In this document: positions 20,052-28,860 of the stretch, in pieces | Position numbering within the stretch: position 1 is the first letter of the stretch | Layout: the number at the start of each line of letters is the position of its first letter | Assembly: GCA_963812245.1 (NCBI GenBank) | Contig: CAWEUK010000002.1 | Span: forward strand, 1,054,001 to 1,118,000 | From: Salsipaludibacter sp963812245 | GTDB lineage: Bacteria; Actinomycetota; Nitriliruptoria; Nitriliruptorales; Nitriliruptoraceae | DNA length: 64,000 nt | Reading direction: 5' to 3' | Position numbers and translations under genes: made by a program | Notes under the pieces: model-generated | Database searches by the model: none | What the model saw: the letters and a program-made list of their open reading frames with translations, nothing else | What the model was told of the DNA's origin: nothing

Positions 20052-21037
20052 CCCAGGCCGACACGCAGCGCTCGGTGGGCATCGTCGGGCTCGGCCTGAT
20101 CGGGGGGTCCATCGCCCTCGACCTGGTCGCAGCGGGTCGACGGGTCGTGGGGGTGGATCCCGACGCCGCGACGTGCACCGCAGCGCAGCACGCCGGCATC
20201 GACATCGGCAGCGATCTCGATGCCGTCGCCGCGACCGTCGACCTGGTCGTGATCGCGTCGCCCCCGCCGACCATCGCCGCCACCGTTCGCCGCGTCACTG
20301 CTGCGACCGATGCACCCGTGACCGACGTCGCCTCGGTCCGCGATCCGGCGGCGCTCGGACTGGACGCGCCGCTGCCGGGAAACTGGGTGGGCAGTCATCC
20401 GATGGCCGGCACCGAACGCAACTCGTTCGCCGCCGCCCGGCGCGGACTGGTGGTCGGCGCACCCTGGCTCGTCACCCCGCATGACGGCGTCGACATGACG
20501 GCCCTGGCCGCAGTCGTCGAACTGGCGTTGGACCTGCAGGCGCGACCGATCGTCGTGCCGGCGGCCGGGCACGACGCGATGGTGGCCACCGTGAGTCACC
20601 TGCCACACCTGCTGGCCTACGGCCTGCAGCACCGGGGGCGACAGGTCGGCGGGGACGTGGTCGCCGCGCTGGCCGGACCGTCCTTTCGTGATGCCACCCG
20701 CGTGGCTGCCTCGGACCCGCAGTTCTGGGCCGACCTGGTGACTCGCAATGCGGCTGCCGTGACGGCCACGGTGCGGGAACTCCAGGCGTGGCTCGATGCC
20801 ACGTTGGCGATCGTCGAGGGTGACGACCCGGACGCGCTGGTGGCGCAGCTCGATGCGGCGCGCCGCCGACCCGGCCCCCGGGTGCGCGCCGAGGGCCCTG
20901 ACGAGGTCGTGGTCCTCGACGACGCCGCCACCGCGTTGGCGGCGTTGCGCCGGGCCGGCCGCCACGGTCGTCAGGTGACCGGGATCGCTACGGTCGCCGG
21001 AACTCCGACCCTCACGCTGGCGCCCGGCACCTCCTGA
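20048..21037 (+). CDS. tyrA: Prephenate dehydrogenase
   Basis: A 329-aa NAD-dependent enzyme that decarboxylates prephenate to 4-hydroxyphenylpyruvate for tyrosine. The dinucleotide fold GIVGLGLIGGSIALDL lies at the N-terminus; the substrate motif GSHPMAGTERNSF near residue 118 and the helical DAMVATVSHLPHLLAY near residue 180 contain the conserved catalytic His positions. A GTG start overlaps the pheA stop. The C-terminal ~70 residues are a small extra domain (GPDEVVVLDDAATALAALRR) too short for a full ACT domain. Third in an apparent pheA-tyrA-serB cluster of aromatic and serine metabolism. Confidence 0.9.
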   Translation: MTQADTQRSVGIVGLGLIGGSIALDLVAAGRRVVGVDPDAATCTAAQHAGIDIGSDLDAVAATVDLVVIASPPPTIAATVRRVTAATDAPVTDVASVRDPAALGLDAPLPGNWVGSHPMAGTERNSFAAARRGLVVGAPWLVTPHDGVDMTALAAVVELALDLQARPIVVPAAGHDAMVATVSHLPHLLAYGLQHRGRQVGGDVVAALAGPSFRDATRVAASDPQFWADLVTRNAAAVTATVRELQAWLDATLAIVEGDDPDALVAQLDAARRRPGPRVRAEGPDEVVVLDDAATALAALRRAGRHGRQVTGIATVAGTPTLTLAPGTS

Positions 21038-21159
21038 GCCGCCACACGTGCCCCTCGCCACGACCACCCGCCCGTCCAGCCCAGCCACCCGTGACCACCC
21101 GGGCGCTGCCGGCCCCCATCCTTCCCGCACCCTGGCCACCCGGCCCGTTCGAGGACTCC

Positions 21160-22461
21160 ATGTCGGCCCATCCGAACCCCCCACAGGAACCTGCGGCGCT
21201 GTCCGGTGACGTCGTCGAGCCCGTGCCCGACGGCACCCGGACACTGCTCGTGCGCGTGTCGGGGACCGACCGGCCCGGGATCACCGCCGGCTTGCTGGAC
21301 CAACTCGCGACCGCCGCCGTCGACGTCTACGACATGGAGCAGGTGGTCGTGCGCGAGCGGCTGACCCTGGACGTACTGGTCGGCCTGCGCGGCGGCGACG
21401 ATCCGCTCAAGGAGTTGCTGTACTGGGCCTTCCAGGAAGGCGTGCACCTGGACTTCGAGGTCGTCGAGGCGGTGTCGAGGCGGGCCGGACTGCCGCGCCA
21501 CGTCGTGACGGTGATCGGCGCCCACGACAAGATGAGCCCGGCCGCCCTGGGTGCGGTGACCCGCGCCATCGCGGCCGGTGGGGGCAACATCGACCGCATC
21601 CTGCGCCTGAGTCGCTACCCGGTGCGGTCCTTCGAGTTCGTGGTCATCGACGGGCACCTGGGCGACGTCCGCGCCGAGGTCCTCGCGGCTGCCGCCGAGC
21701 ACGACGTGGACGTCGCCGTCCAGCGCGAGAACATCGGACGGCGGGCCAAGCGACTGGTCGTCATGGACGTCGACTCGACCCTGATCCGCGACGAGGTCAT
21801 CGAACTGCTGGCGGAGGAGGCCGGTTCCCTGGAGGAGGTCCGCGCCGTCACCCAGCGGGCGATGGCGGGTGACCTGGACTTCTCCGAGTCGCTGCATGCG
21901 CGCGTGGCGACGTTGGCGGGCACCCCGGTGGAGGCGATGGACCGGGTGCGCGAGCGTGTGCGCCTGACCCCGGGTGCTCGCACGTTCGTGCGCACCCTGA
22001 AGCGGCTGGGGTTCCAGGTCGCGCTGGTGTCGGGTGGGTTCCTGCCCATCGTCCGGTCCCTCGCCGACGAGTTGGGCGTGCGTCACGTGGCCGCCAACGA
22101 CCTGGAGGTGGTTGACGGTGTGCTGACCGGCCGCGTGGTCGGCGAGATCGTGGATCGGGCCGGCAAGGCACGGGTGCTGCGTCGCATCGCCGACGAGTTC
22201 GACATCCCGTTGGAACAGACGGTCGCGGTGGGCGACGGGGCCAACGACCTCGACATGCTGGCCGTGGCGGGGTTGGGCATCGCCTTCAACGCCAAGCCGG
22301 TCGTGGCAGAGTCCGCCGACACCGCCCTCAACGTCCCCTACCTCGACGCCATCCTGTTCCTGATGGGCATCCGGCGCGAGGACGTCGAGGCGGCCGATCG
22401 CGACGATCCGGACATGGTCATCGACCCCACCATCCCGGTCCCCGGCACACCGCCGGTGTGA
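21160..22461 (+). CDS. serB: Phosphoserine phosphatase with two N-terminal ACT domains
   Basis: A 433-aa enzyme; the C-terminal HAD domain hydrolyses phosphoserine to serine. HAD motif I is MDVDSTLIRDE near residue 203, motif II is VSGGFLP near residue 290, and motif IV is GDGANDLDM near residue 358. Residues about 30-105 and 110-190 form two ACT domains (VSGTDRPGITAGLLDQL and VIGAHDKMSPAALGAV), as in mycobacterial SerB2, so allosteric control by serine is likely by family. ATG at 21160 is preferred over GTG 21091, whose extra 23 residues are Pro-rich and unlike the family. A tandem repeat follows the stop immediately. Confidence 0.93.
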   Translation: MSAHPNPPQEPAALSGDVVEPVPDGTRTLLVRVSGTDRPGITAGLLDQLATAAVDVYDMEQVVVRERLTLDVLVGLRGGDDPLKELLYWAFQEGVHLDFEVVEAVSRRAGLPRHVVTVIGAHDKMSPAALGAVTRAIAAGGGNIDRILRLSRYPVRSFEFVVIDGHLGDVRAEVLAAAAEHDVDVAVQRENIGRRAKRLVVMDVDSTLIRDEVIELLAEEAGSLEEVRAVTQRAMAGDLDFSESLHARVATLAGTPVEAMDRVRERVRLTPGARTFVRTLKRLGFQVALVSGGFLPIVRSLADELGVRHVAANDLEVVDGVLTGRVVGEIVDRAGKARVLRRIADEFDIPLEQTVAVGDGANDLDMLAVAGLGIAFNAKPVVAESADTALNVPYLDAILFLMGIRREDVEAADRDDPDMVIDPTIPVPGTPPV

Positions 22462-22555
22462 GCCCCGCCACGACCGGCTCACCGCTGGTGTGAGCCCCGC
22501 CACGACCGCCCACCCGGTGTGAGCCCCGCCACGACCTCCCACCCGGTGTGACCGC
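22456..22555 (+). repeat. Tandem repeat at the serB stop
   Basis: The 20-mer GTGTGAGCCCCGCCACGACC recurs at 22456, 22488 and 22517, with a partial copy at 22546 (periods 32, 29, 29). The first copy includes the serB stop codon, so the array arose by duplicating the gene end. Confidence 0.9.
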
Positions 22556-22572
22556 AGGTCAGTGACGCCTGC

Positions 22573-23607
22573 CTAGGGGGTGGCCGTCACGGGGTGCTCG
22601 ACCACGTCGGTGCGACTGACGACCTCCATGCCGGCCCGGCGGTACAGCTCGACGGCACCTGCGAGGGTCTCGTCGTCCACCTCCAACGCCACGCCGGTCA
22701 GGCCGCGGGCGTAGAAGCGCCGGAAGGCCGTCATGAGCAGCGCCAGCGCGACGCCGTTGCGACGCCATGCCGGCACCACGCCCAGGTCGCGGATGTAGCC
22801 CACCTCGGCGCCTTCGGGGGTCCCGGCGCGCCCCAGGCAGATGCCCACGACCTCGTCGTCCACGGTGGCCACCAACCACAGGGGCCAGTCGGGCGGATCG
22901 CCGCCGGTGCGGGACTCGACCCAGTCGGTCAGGCCCAGGGGCAGGCTCGCGACGTGGTCCTGGAAGGCCAGTTGGTGGGTCTGGTGGATGGCGGCGAGGT
23001 CGCGTGGGGTGGCCTCGCGAATGGCCACGGGGTCGGGCCACACGGGCCGGGGCGGTGGTTCGTCGAGGTCGAGTCGCATGGCCACGTAGTGGTGCGCGGG
23101 TTCGAATCCCTGGCTGGCGAGGAATCGTTCGGCCGGACGATCGCCGGCCGTCACGGTCGTGCGCAGCATCACCTGGCCCAGGCCACGGGCGTCGGCCTCG
23201 GCGCGGGCGCGCTCGACGCCACGGTCGTGCAGCCAGGTCGCCAGGCCCGCGTTGAGGTGGGCCGGGTCCACGCGGGCGTCGATCCAGACATCGGCACCGT
23301 GGGAGAAGACGTCGGTGTCGACGGTGAACTCGGCGAATGCGGCGACTTCCCCGTCGCTGTCCTCGTCCTCGTTCTCCTGGACGACGACGATCGTGTCGTC
23401 GAAGCCGTCACGGCCCAACCAGCGCAGGCGCAGGTCCCGTTGGCGGAACGAGATCGTGCCCTGGCGGTCTGCCTCGGCGCGCTGGAAGAGCCGGGCGACT
23501 GCCGGCAGATCTTCCCACGTCGCCGGGCGGGCGGTGTGGCCGGCCGGGAGGCCTGGCGTCGATGGCTCCACGTGGTTCTCGAAGGTGGCCGGATGTGGAT
23601 GGGTCAC
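22573..23607 (-). CDS. Tandem-GNAT acetyltransferase
   Basis: A 344-aa protein with two GNAT folds in a row. Domain 1 runs to about residue 180 (VDPAHLNAGLATWLHDRGVERA); domain 2 covers about 195-340 with the better acetyl-CoA loop VVPAWRRNGVALALLMTAF and the closing ELYRRAGMEVVSR. Two-domain proteins of this size include mycothiol synthase MshD, but I see no MshD-specific motif strong enough to use that name. Domain 1 lacks a clean pyrophosphate loop and may be catalytically dead. Convergent with serB; divergent from the unknown gene at 23822, with TACGCT at 23687-23692 (minus) as a possible -10. Confidence 0.83.
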   Translation of the reverse strand: MTHPHPATFENHVEPSTPGLPAGHTARPATWEDLPAVARLFQRAEADRQGTISFRQRDLRLRWLGRDGFDDTIVVVQENEDEDSDGEVAAFAEFTVDTDVFSHGADVWIDARVDPAHLNAGLATWLHDRGVERARAEADARGLGQVMLRTTVTAGDRPAERFLASQGFEPAHHYVAMRLDLDEPPPRPVWPDPVAIREATPRDLAAIHQTHQLAFQDHVASLPLGLTDWVESRTGGDPPDWPLWLVATVDDEVVGICLGRAGTPEGAEVGYIRDLGVVPAWRRNGVALALLMTAFRRFYARGLTGVALEVDDETLAGAVELYRRAGMEVVSRTDVVEHPVTATP

Positions 23608-23769
23608 GATGGCACGGCCCGAGGGCGGTGGCGGTGGTCGGTGCCGTGGCGGTCCTGCCTCGACGGATGGACCCGTGCCGAGGGCCAGCGTAGAGGCTGA
23701 CTCGCGCCAGAGTGGATCCAGCCCGTCCCGATCGGCCCGGGCAGCACCGGGGGCCCGAGTGGGGCACCG

Positions 23770-23775
23770 GTACGC
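23770..23775 (+). promoter_or_regulatory. Candidate -10 box
   Basis: TACGCT lies 47 bases before the GTG at 23822, matching the TAnnnT boxes found before other genes here. No convincing -35. Confidence 0.4.
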
Positions 23776-23821
23776 TGCCGTGGCTCGTGCCCGAAGTTCC
23801 TCGACCCAAGGTTGGCAGTCC

Positions 23822-24622
23822 GTGAGCCGCGTCGACGTCTATCACCTCACCCCATGTGTCCGCCTCCCGATGATCGAGGAGGAGGGCCTGCGGACCCGTG
23901 CGGACCTGTCCGGTCTGCTGGGCCCCATCGACGACTTCGACGCCGCGGCACCGGGGACCTGGGCCAAGGGCAAGCGCGTGTCGGGATGGGTGTCACGGGA
24001 CCAGGCCGTCAGCCGGGCCCAGGAGCTGGGTCCGGGCCTGGTGTCATGGTCGGTCGACCCTGCCAAGGCCCTCGCCAACACGGCCTCGCGACGGGCCGAA
24101 CTGTCACCCGCCGAGTACTGGGACGAGGCACGGCCCCTGTCGGCCTGGATCGCCGAGGGTGACCTGCCCGAGGATCTCGAGGTCCACGTCAACGTGGGCG
24201 TGCGCGCGAAGTTCGTGTCGCTGTTGGCGCCGTTGGCAACCGACGAGCAACTGGGTGACTACGCCCCGCTGGTGGCGGCCGTCGCCGACGAGGATCGTCT
24301 GTCGGCCAAGGCCCTGATGCACCTGGCGGTCATCGCCAGCGACGGCGACTTCGACAGCCCGGAGTTCGTGGCAGCATGCGCGTTGGCGTGGCGGGACACA
24401 CCCGATGCCGACGGCCTGACCAGGGAGCTGATCGACTTCGGCGCCGACAAGATCGCGTCTGCCGCGCTGGCCGAGTTCGGGGCCGAATCGCCCGAGGCCT
24501 CGGCCCGGTTGCGGGAGGTGCTGGACCAGGCGCGCGAGTTCGCCGAGGACAACGGCATCGACCATGGCCAGGGGATCATGGGCCTCACGGCGGTCCAGTT
24601 GGCCGAGATCCCGACCGGCTGA
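23822..24622 (+). CDS. Unknown protein, N-terminus reminiscent of ADP-ribosyltransferase-like folds
   Basis: A 266-aa soluble protein that I cannot assign. GTG 23822 gives the start SRVDVYHLTP; the frame is open upstream but shows no protein-like sequence. The first 100 residues (VYHLTPCVRLPMIEEEGL, then WAKGKRVSGWVSRDQAV and GLVSWSVDPAKALA) recall proteins that begin with a Y/F-H-x-T strand and an E-G-L helix, as DUF4433/DarT and KptA-like ADP-ribosyl folds do. The C-terminal half is Asp/Glu/Ala-rich and helical. No toxin-antitoxin partner such as a macrodomain lies next to it. The resemblance is weak and by eye. Confidence 0.55.
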   Translation: MSRVDVYHLTPCVRLPMIEEEGLRTRADLSGLLGPIDDFDAAAPGTWAKGKRVSGWVSRDQAVSRAQELGPGLVSWSVDPAKALANTASRRAELSPAEYWDEARPLSAWIAEGDLPEDLEVHVNVGVRAKFVSLLAPLATDEQLGDYAPLVAAVADEDRLSAKALMHLAVIASDGDFDSPEFVAACALAWRDTPDADGLTRELIDFGADKIASAALAEFGAESPEASARLREVLDQAREFAEDNGIDHGQGIMGLTAVQLAEIPTG

Positions 24623-24651
24623 TCAGGTCTCGTGCACCTGCAGGCCGGTCG

Positions 24652-24861
24652 TCACAGGCTGATGATGCCCAGCTGTCCGACCTGCTGGCCACCGTCGCCG
24701 TCATCGACCATCTCGAATCGCACGCGTTGACCGATGCGCAGCTCCAACAGGGTCGAGTTCTGGAAGGCCGTGGCGGGGACGGGGTGTTCGACCAGGTCGT
24801 CGGTGATGATCACGGACTCGTGGGTCTCGCGATCCCATGACTTGATGGTTCCCTGCGGCAC
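24652..24861 (-). CDS. Divergent cold-shock-domain-like protein
   Basis: A 69-aa OB-fold-sized protein. It opens PQGTIKSWDRETHESVIITDD and closes with LRIGQRVRFEMVDDGDGGQQ, which align by eye with the first strands and the EGQRV strand of CspA proteins. The RNA-binding RNP1 motif (KGYGFI in CspA) is replaced by THESVI and the RNP2 Phe residues are missing, so nucleic-acid binding may differ or be lost. GTG at 24861 follows GAGGAGG with good spacing. Isolated gene, divergent from gpsA. Confidence 0.7.
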   Translation of the reverse strand: MPQGTIKSWDRETHESVIITDDLVEHPVPATAFQNSTLLELRIGQRVRFEMVDDGDGGQQVGQLGIISL

Positions 24862-25029
24862 TGGCGCCTCCTCGAGTGGGGTGCGGCGGTGATGCTACCC
24901 GTGCGCCGAGTGACGCCTGACGCTGATCTGCGCTGCGGCTAGCGTCGCCAGCGACCGGCCGTCGTGGGACACGTGGTCGCGTCGATGCCATCTGGCGGCG
25001 ACGTCGCCGCCGCAGGCCGGGAGTTGAAC

Positions 25030-26037
25030 ATGGGAACCACAGCAGTGATGGGTGCAGGGTCGTGGGGGACCGCGTTCGCGATGATGGTCCACGATTCCGG
25101 CGAGGACGTCGTCCTGTGGGCGCGCCGTGACGAGGTCGCGGACGAGATCAACGAGCAGCACTCCAACGAGGCCTACCTGCCGGGGGCGCAACTGCCGGCG
25201 CTGCGTGCCACCTCCGCCCCCGACGAGGCACTGGCCGATGCCGACGTGGTGGTGTTGGCGGTCCCGTCCATGGGACTGGAGGAACAACTCGGCAGTTGGG
25301 GTGATCACGTCCCGGCGGACGCCACGCTCGCCAGCCTCATCAAGGGTGTCGACGTCGCGAGTCGCCGTTTCGGTTCGCAGGTGATCCACGACGCCATCGG
25401 TGGCGATCCGGACCGGATCGTGGTCGTGTCGGGTCCGAACCTGGCCAAGGAGGTGGCCCAGCGCCTGCCGGCCGCGACCGTCGCCGCCAGCCCGTCCAGC
25501 GAGCATGCCGCCCGGGTGCAGGACGCCGCCCACGTGCCCTACTTCCGGGTCTACACGAACCCCGATCGCATCGGGGTCGAGGTGGGTGGGGCCGTCAAGA
25601 ACGTGGTGGCGCTGGCTGCCGGCATCACGGCGGGGATGGGGTTCGGGGACAACACGATGGCGACCGTCATCACCCGGGGCCTGGCCGAGATGCAGCGTTT
25701 GGGCGTCGCCCTGGGTGGCAACACGTTGACCTTCTCGGGACTGGCCGGTGTCGGTGACCTGGTGGCGACCTGCACGTCGCCGAAGTCGCGCAACCGGACC
25801 GTCGGGGAGCGCCTGGGCAACGGCGAGACGCTCGACGACATCATCGACTCGATGAACATGGTGGCCGAGGGCGTGAAGTCGTCACAGGCCATCCTTGCCC
25901 TGGCCCACGAGCACGAGGTCGAGATGCCCATCGCCGAGGGAGTCGTCGCCATCCTCCACGAGGGCGCCGACACCCGCGACGTGATGTCGGCCCTCATGTC
26001 GCGGTCCGCCAAGCCCGAGATGCACGGGATGCAGTAG
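25030..26037 (+). CDS. gpsA: Glycerol-3-phosphate dehydrogenase [NAD(P)+]
   Basis: A 335-aa cytoplasmic enzyme reducing dihydroxyacetone phosphate to sn-glycerol 3-phosphate for phospholipid synthesis. NAD(P) loop MGAGSWGTAFAMMV at the start; VVSGPNLAKEVAQ and the catalytic Lys region GGAVKNVVALAAGI near residue 192; and FSGLAGVGDLVATCTS typical of GpsA. ATG 25030 is taken because GGGAG precedes it and the protein then starts at the Rossmann strand; an earlier in-frame start would add 22 unrelated residues. Length is normal. Convergent with the carboxypeptidase gene. Confidence 0.95.
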   Translation: MGTTAVMGAGSWGTAFAMMVHDSGEDVVLWARRDEVADEINEQHSNEAYLPGAQLPALRATSAPDEALADADVVVLAVPSMGLEEQLGSWGDHVPADATLASLIKGVDVASRRFGSQVIHDAIGGDPDRIVVVSGPNLAKEVAQRLPAATVAASPSSEHAARVQDAAHVPYFRVYTNPDRIGVEVGGAVKNVVALAAGITAGMGFGDNTMATVITRGLAEMQRLGVALGGNTLTFSGLAGVGDLVATCTSPKSRNRTVGERLGNGETLDDIIDSMNMVAEGVKSSQAILALAHEHEVEMPIAEGVVAILHEGADTRDVMSALMSRSAKPEMHGMQ

Positions 26038-26050
26038 CCGCGCCCGGACC

Positions 26051-27190
26051 TCACTCGTCGTCGCGCTCGCGCGGGTTCGACAGGTTGCGGTCATCGACCA
26101 GGATCTGGTCGGCCAGGTCGGCGTCGAGGTCGTACAGGCTGCCGTCGGCGGTGGCGTCGAGCACCGACCACACCAGGTTGATCGCGTTCTGCTTGAGCAT
26201 GCCCACGCGCTTCTGGCCGAGCAGCGAATCGAGGTTGCCCTCGGTCTGGCCGTCGATCTCGACGAGCAGCGTGCCACCCAGGGGGCCGTCCTCGCCGTTG
26301 GCCATCCGCTCGGTGCCGTAGAGGGCGTAGGCGTTGCGGGCGATGTTGGCGTCACCGGCGGTCGAGTCGTAGCGAGTGACCTCCATGTGGCCGTACTGCA
26401 GCGAGTCCAACTTCATGGCCACGGCCATCTGCTTGGACAACTCGATGGCCTCCGGTGCGGTGTCGTCGTTGAGGCTCCACAGGATGCCAGCAGTCGTGCG
26501 ATGCCCGTCGCGGGAGAACTCGGGGTCGTCATCAGGATCCGGGTCCACCACGTGGAAGCCCTGGTTGTGGACGTCCACCACCCAGATCGGTCCGTACTCG
26601 AAGTAGGTGTCCAGCACCGCGACCGCCTCGGGCACGGGATTGGTCGGGTAGCGGCTGGCCGACAGTGGGTTGTCGTTCCAGTTGAGGATGTCGCTCTGCT
26701 CGGGTGACGCGAAGTGGTAGCGGTTGATGTCCCACGACCACAGTTCGAGGTCACCCAACTCGGTGGTGAAGATGCCCTGGCTGGAGCGCAGTCGGGGCGC
26801 GTCGTAGTCGGTGTTGCCGCGTTCCGGTGTGCCGATCTGCTCCTGGATCTCGGCACCGTCGACGTTGACGCGGGGCACGATCAGGACGTACAGGTCGTCC
26901 AGGATGGCACGGCCGGACCCGGTGCCCAACTTCTTGATGAGGTCGAGCGACGCCTCGGCACCGTGGGGTTCGTCACCGTGTTGCTGGTTGATGATCATCA
27001 CGGGGGTGTTGGACGGGTCGCCGACCTTGGCCATCCAGATGTCGCGTCCCTCGCCCGACGTGCCGATGGACTCGACCTCGACCTGGCTGTTGCGCGCAGC
27101 GATGCCGGTCAGTTCGCGTGTCAGTTGCTCGTACGTCGTCAGGGACGCGATGCTGACGGTCTGGTCCTCGGTGACGTAGGGGCCCCGCAC
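26051..27190 (-). CDS. M14-family zinc carboxypeptidase
   Basis: A 379-aa metallopeptidase of the carboxypeptidase A fold. Zinc ligands His71 and Glu74 lie in HGDEPHGAE; the third ligand is probably the His in VVDVHNQGFHV; the catalytic Glu is likely that of TLLVEIDGQ near residue 315. RVNVDGAE is the usual substrate-arginine region. The Arg-Asn-Asp context fits bacterial peptidoglycan or peptide carboxypeptidases. Most relatives are exported, but no signal peptide is present from GTG 27190; either it is cytoplasmic or the true start is lost to an indel. Thirteen bases separate it from the upstream hemerythrin gene. Confidence 0.85.
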   Translation of the reverse strand: MRGPYVTEDQTVSIASLTTYEQLTRELTGIAARNSQVEVESIGTSGEGRDIWMAKVGDPSNTPVMIINQQHGDEPHGAEASLDLIKKLGTGSGRAILDDLYVLIVPRVNVDGAEIQEQIGTPERGNTDYDAPRLRSSQGIFTTELGDLELWSWDINRYHFASPEQSDILNWNDNPLSASRYPTNPVPEAVAVLDTYFEYGPIWVVDVHNQGFHVVDPDPDDDPEFSRDGHRTTAGILWSLNDDTAPEAIELSKQMAVAMKLDSLQYGHMEVTRYDSTAGDANIARNAYALYGTERMANGEDGPLGGTLLVEIDGQTEGNLDSLLGQKRVGMLKQNAINLVWSVLDATADGSLYDLDADLADQILVDDRNLSNPRERDDE

Positions 27191-27202
27191 CGACGGTCGC
27201 GA

Positions 27203-27703
27203 TCAGTCCTCGCGTTGCTCGGCACGCTCGACCAGGTCGCGCACGACCTCGATGGCACCGCAGTCGGCGTCCAGGCGCGCCTGACGGGCAGTGAGGAAGG
27301 CCGTGCCAAGCGACTCACGCTGGGCCAGGTCCATCGTCTCGCGTGCCGGATTCAGGATCGTGCGCTCCTCCTCGTCCAGGTGGTGCGACAACGCCTCGCC
27401 CAACTCGTGGAGCGCCTCGCTGAATTCCTCGCTGTCGACGTCGTCGACCTCCATCAGGTCCAGCAGGGCGACGTGGCCCTCGTCGTGCTCATGGGCCCCG
27501 TGTTCGGCCTCCTCGGCGTCGATCGCGTCGGTGTTGCGCAGGGTCGGGTAGACCTCGGCCTCCTCGGCCTCGGCGTGGGCCACCAGCAGGGCGGCGAGCT
27601 CGTCCAGCAGCGCGCTGCGGTCGGACTCGACGTTGCGCAGGTCACGCAGCAACGCTTCGAAACGGCGGTGGTCATCCAGGATCAGGTCGAGCACGTCGGG
27701 CAT
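27203..27703 (-). CDS. Hemerythrin-domain protein
   Basis: A 166-aa HHE-type four-helix protein. Metal residues are visible in LDLILDDHRRFEALL, LLVAHAEAEEAEVYP, HEHDEGHVALLDLM and LSHHLDEEERTIL, giving a full set for a di-iron centre. Shorter and more acidic than the hemerythrin at 11193, and without its C-terminal tail, so they are distinct paralogues. It probably shares a transcript with the carboxypeptidase downstream. Expected to bind oxygen or reactive species through iron; the physiological role is unknown. Confidence 0.88.
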   Translation of the reverse strand: MPDVLDLILDDHRRFEALLRDLRNVESDRSALLDELAALLVAHAEAEEAEVYPTLRNTDAIDAEEAEHGAHEHDEGHVALLDLMEVDDVDSEEFSEALHELGEALSHHLDEEERTILNPARETMDLAQRESLGTAFLTARQARLDADCGAIEVVRDLVERAEQRED

Positions 27704-27779
27704 GGGTCGTCTCCGTGGTTGGGGGGTGTGGGGTGGCCGGGTCCTCGTGGCCGGTGCCGACGCCGATGACAGCAGGCCC

Positions 27780-28700
27780 TCAGCCGGGCAGGTCCATGCC
27801 CAGGGCCTTCATGATGGTGGCGGTCTGTTCCATCACGCCGTGGGTGATCTCGACGGGATGGTCGCCGATGGCCTCGAGGTCATCGGCACGCGCGGCGACG
27901 TCGTCGACGGTGGGCACGTCGTCGAAGGTCAGGGGCGTGCCCTCGACGATCGCCACGCGGGCGATGTAGCCACCGCCGACGGAGTAGGTCCGTCCCGTCG
28001 CGGTGCACTCCTGGGCGCACAACCATGCCACCAGCGGGGACACGTGCTCGGGCAGCAGCTTTTCCTGCAGCGGCTCCGACAGGATGTCCTCGGTCATGCG
28101 TGACATCGCCACCGGAGCGATGGCGTTGGCGTTGATGTTGTACTTGGCGCCCTCGTGGGCCAGCGTCCGGGTCAGCCCGACCAGGCCGAGCTTGGCGGCG
28201 CCGTAGTTGGACTGTCCGAAGTTGCCGTACAGACCCGATCCCGAGGTGGTGTTGACCACGCGGCCGTAGGCCTGTTCGCGCATGTGGGGCCATGCTGCCC
28301 GGGTGACGTGGAAGGCGCCGTACAGGTGCACCTTGATGACGGCGTCGAGTTGGGCCTGGTCCATCTTGTGGAAGGTGACGTCGCGCAGGATCCCGGCGTT
28401 GTTGACGACGATGTCGATCTGGCCCCACTCGTCGGTGGCGGCCGCGACGATGGCCTGGCCGCCCTCCCAGGTGTGGACGCCGTCGTAGTTGGCGATGGCC
28501 TCACCGCCGGCGTCGCGGATCTCGGCGACGACCTGGTCGGCCATCTCGGAACCGGTGCCGGTGCCGTCACGGGCACCACCCAGGTCGTTCACCACCACCT
28601 TCGCGCCGCGGGCGGCCAACGTCAGTGCGTGGCTGCGACCAAGACCGCCGCCAGCACCGGTGACGATCGCGACTCGCCCGTCGAAGTTGATCTCCGCCAT
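27780..28700 (-). CDS. SDR-family 3-hydroxyacyl-CoA dehydrogenase-like protein
   Basis: A 306-aa classical short-chain dehydrogenase with extra C-terminal residues. Cofactor loop TGAGGGLGRSHALTLAARGA, a long insertion VVNDLGGARDGTGTGSEMAD typical of the MFE-2/HSD17B4-like clade, then NNAGILRD, the catalytic Ser of NTTSGSG and the YxxxK of NYGAAKLGLVG. Relatives oxidise (3R)-hydroxyacyl-CoA in fatty-acid or side-chain breakdown. ATG 28700 begins MAEINFDGRVAIVTG as expected. TATACT at 28768-28773 on the minus strand is a possible -10. No other beta-oxidation gene is adjacent, except the distant CoA-transferase at 54954. Confidence 0.88.
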   Translation of the reverse strand: MAEINFDGRVAIVTGAGGGLGRSHALTLAARGAKVVVNDLGGARDGTGTGSEMADQVVAEIRDAGGEAIANYDGVHTWEGGQAIVAAATDEWGQIDIVVNNAGILRDVTFHKMDQAQLDAVIKVHLYGAFHVTRAAWPHMREQAYGRVVNTTSGSGLYGNFGQSNYGAAKLGLVGLTRTLAHEGAKYNINANAIAPVAMSRMTEDILSEPLQEKLLPEHVSPLVAWLCAQECTATGRTYSVGGGYIARVAIVEGTPLTFDDVPTVDDVAARADDLEAIGDHPVEITHGVMEQTATIMKALGMDLPG

Positions 28701-28807
28701 GAGGGCTGCTCCTGGTTGCGGGAAGGGTCCACCCTGACGGGCGGCGGCGTGCACGGCACAGCCAGCGAGTATAGGCACGGGCGTCCTGTCCAGCGCCCGC
28801 CCGACGG

Positions 28808-28813
28808 TACGGT
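28808..28813 (+). promoter_or_regulatory. Candidate -10 box of ddl
   Basis: TACGGT lies 48 bases before the ddl ATG and fits the recurrent TAnnnT pattern. No clear -35. Confidence 0.4.
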
Positions 28814-28860
28814 CACGACTCCACGACCCCCGGACACCAGGGGTGACGACGGAGGTTTCG

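Noticed and set aside
22456..22555. Regular repeat considered as a CRISPR array
   Set aside because: Spacers of about 9-12 bases are near-copies of each other, only three units exist and no cas gene is nearby.
23098..23112. GGTTCGAATCC resembling a tRNA T-loop
   Set aside because: It lies in frame within the GNAT gene (SQGFEPAHH) and no acceptor, D or anticodon arms surround it.
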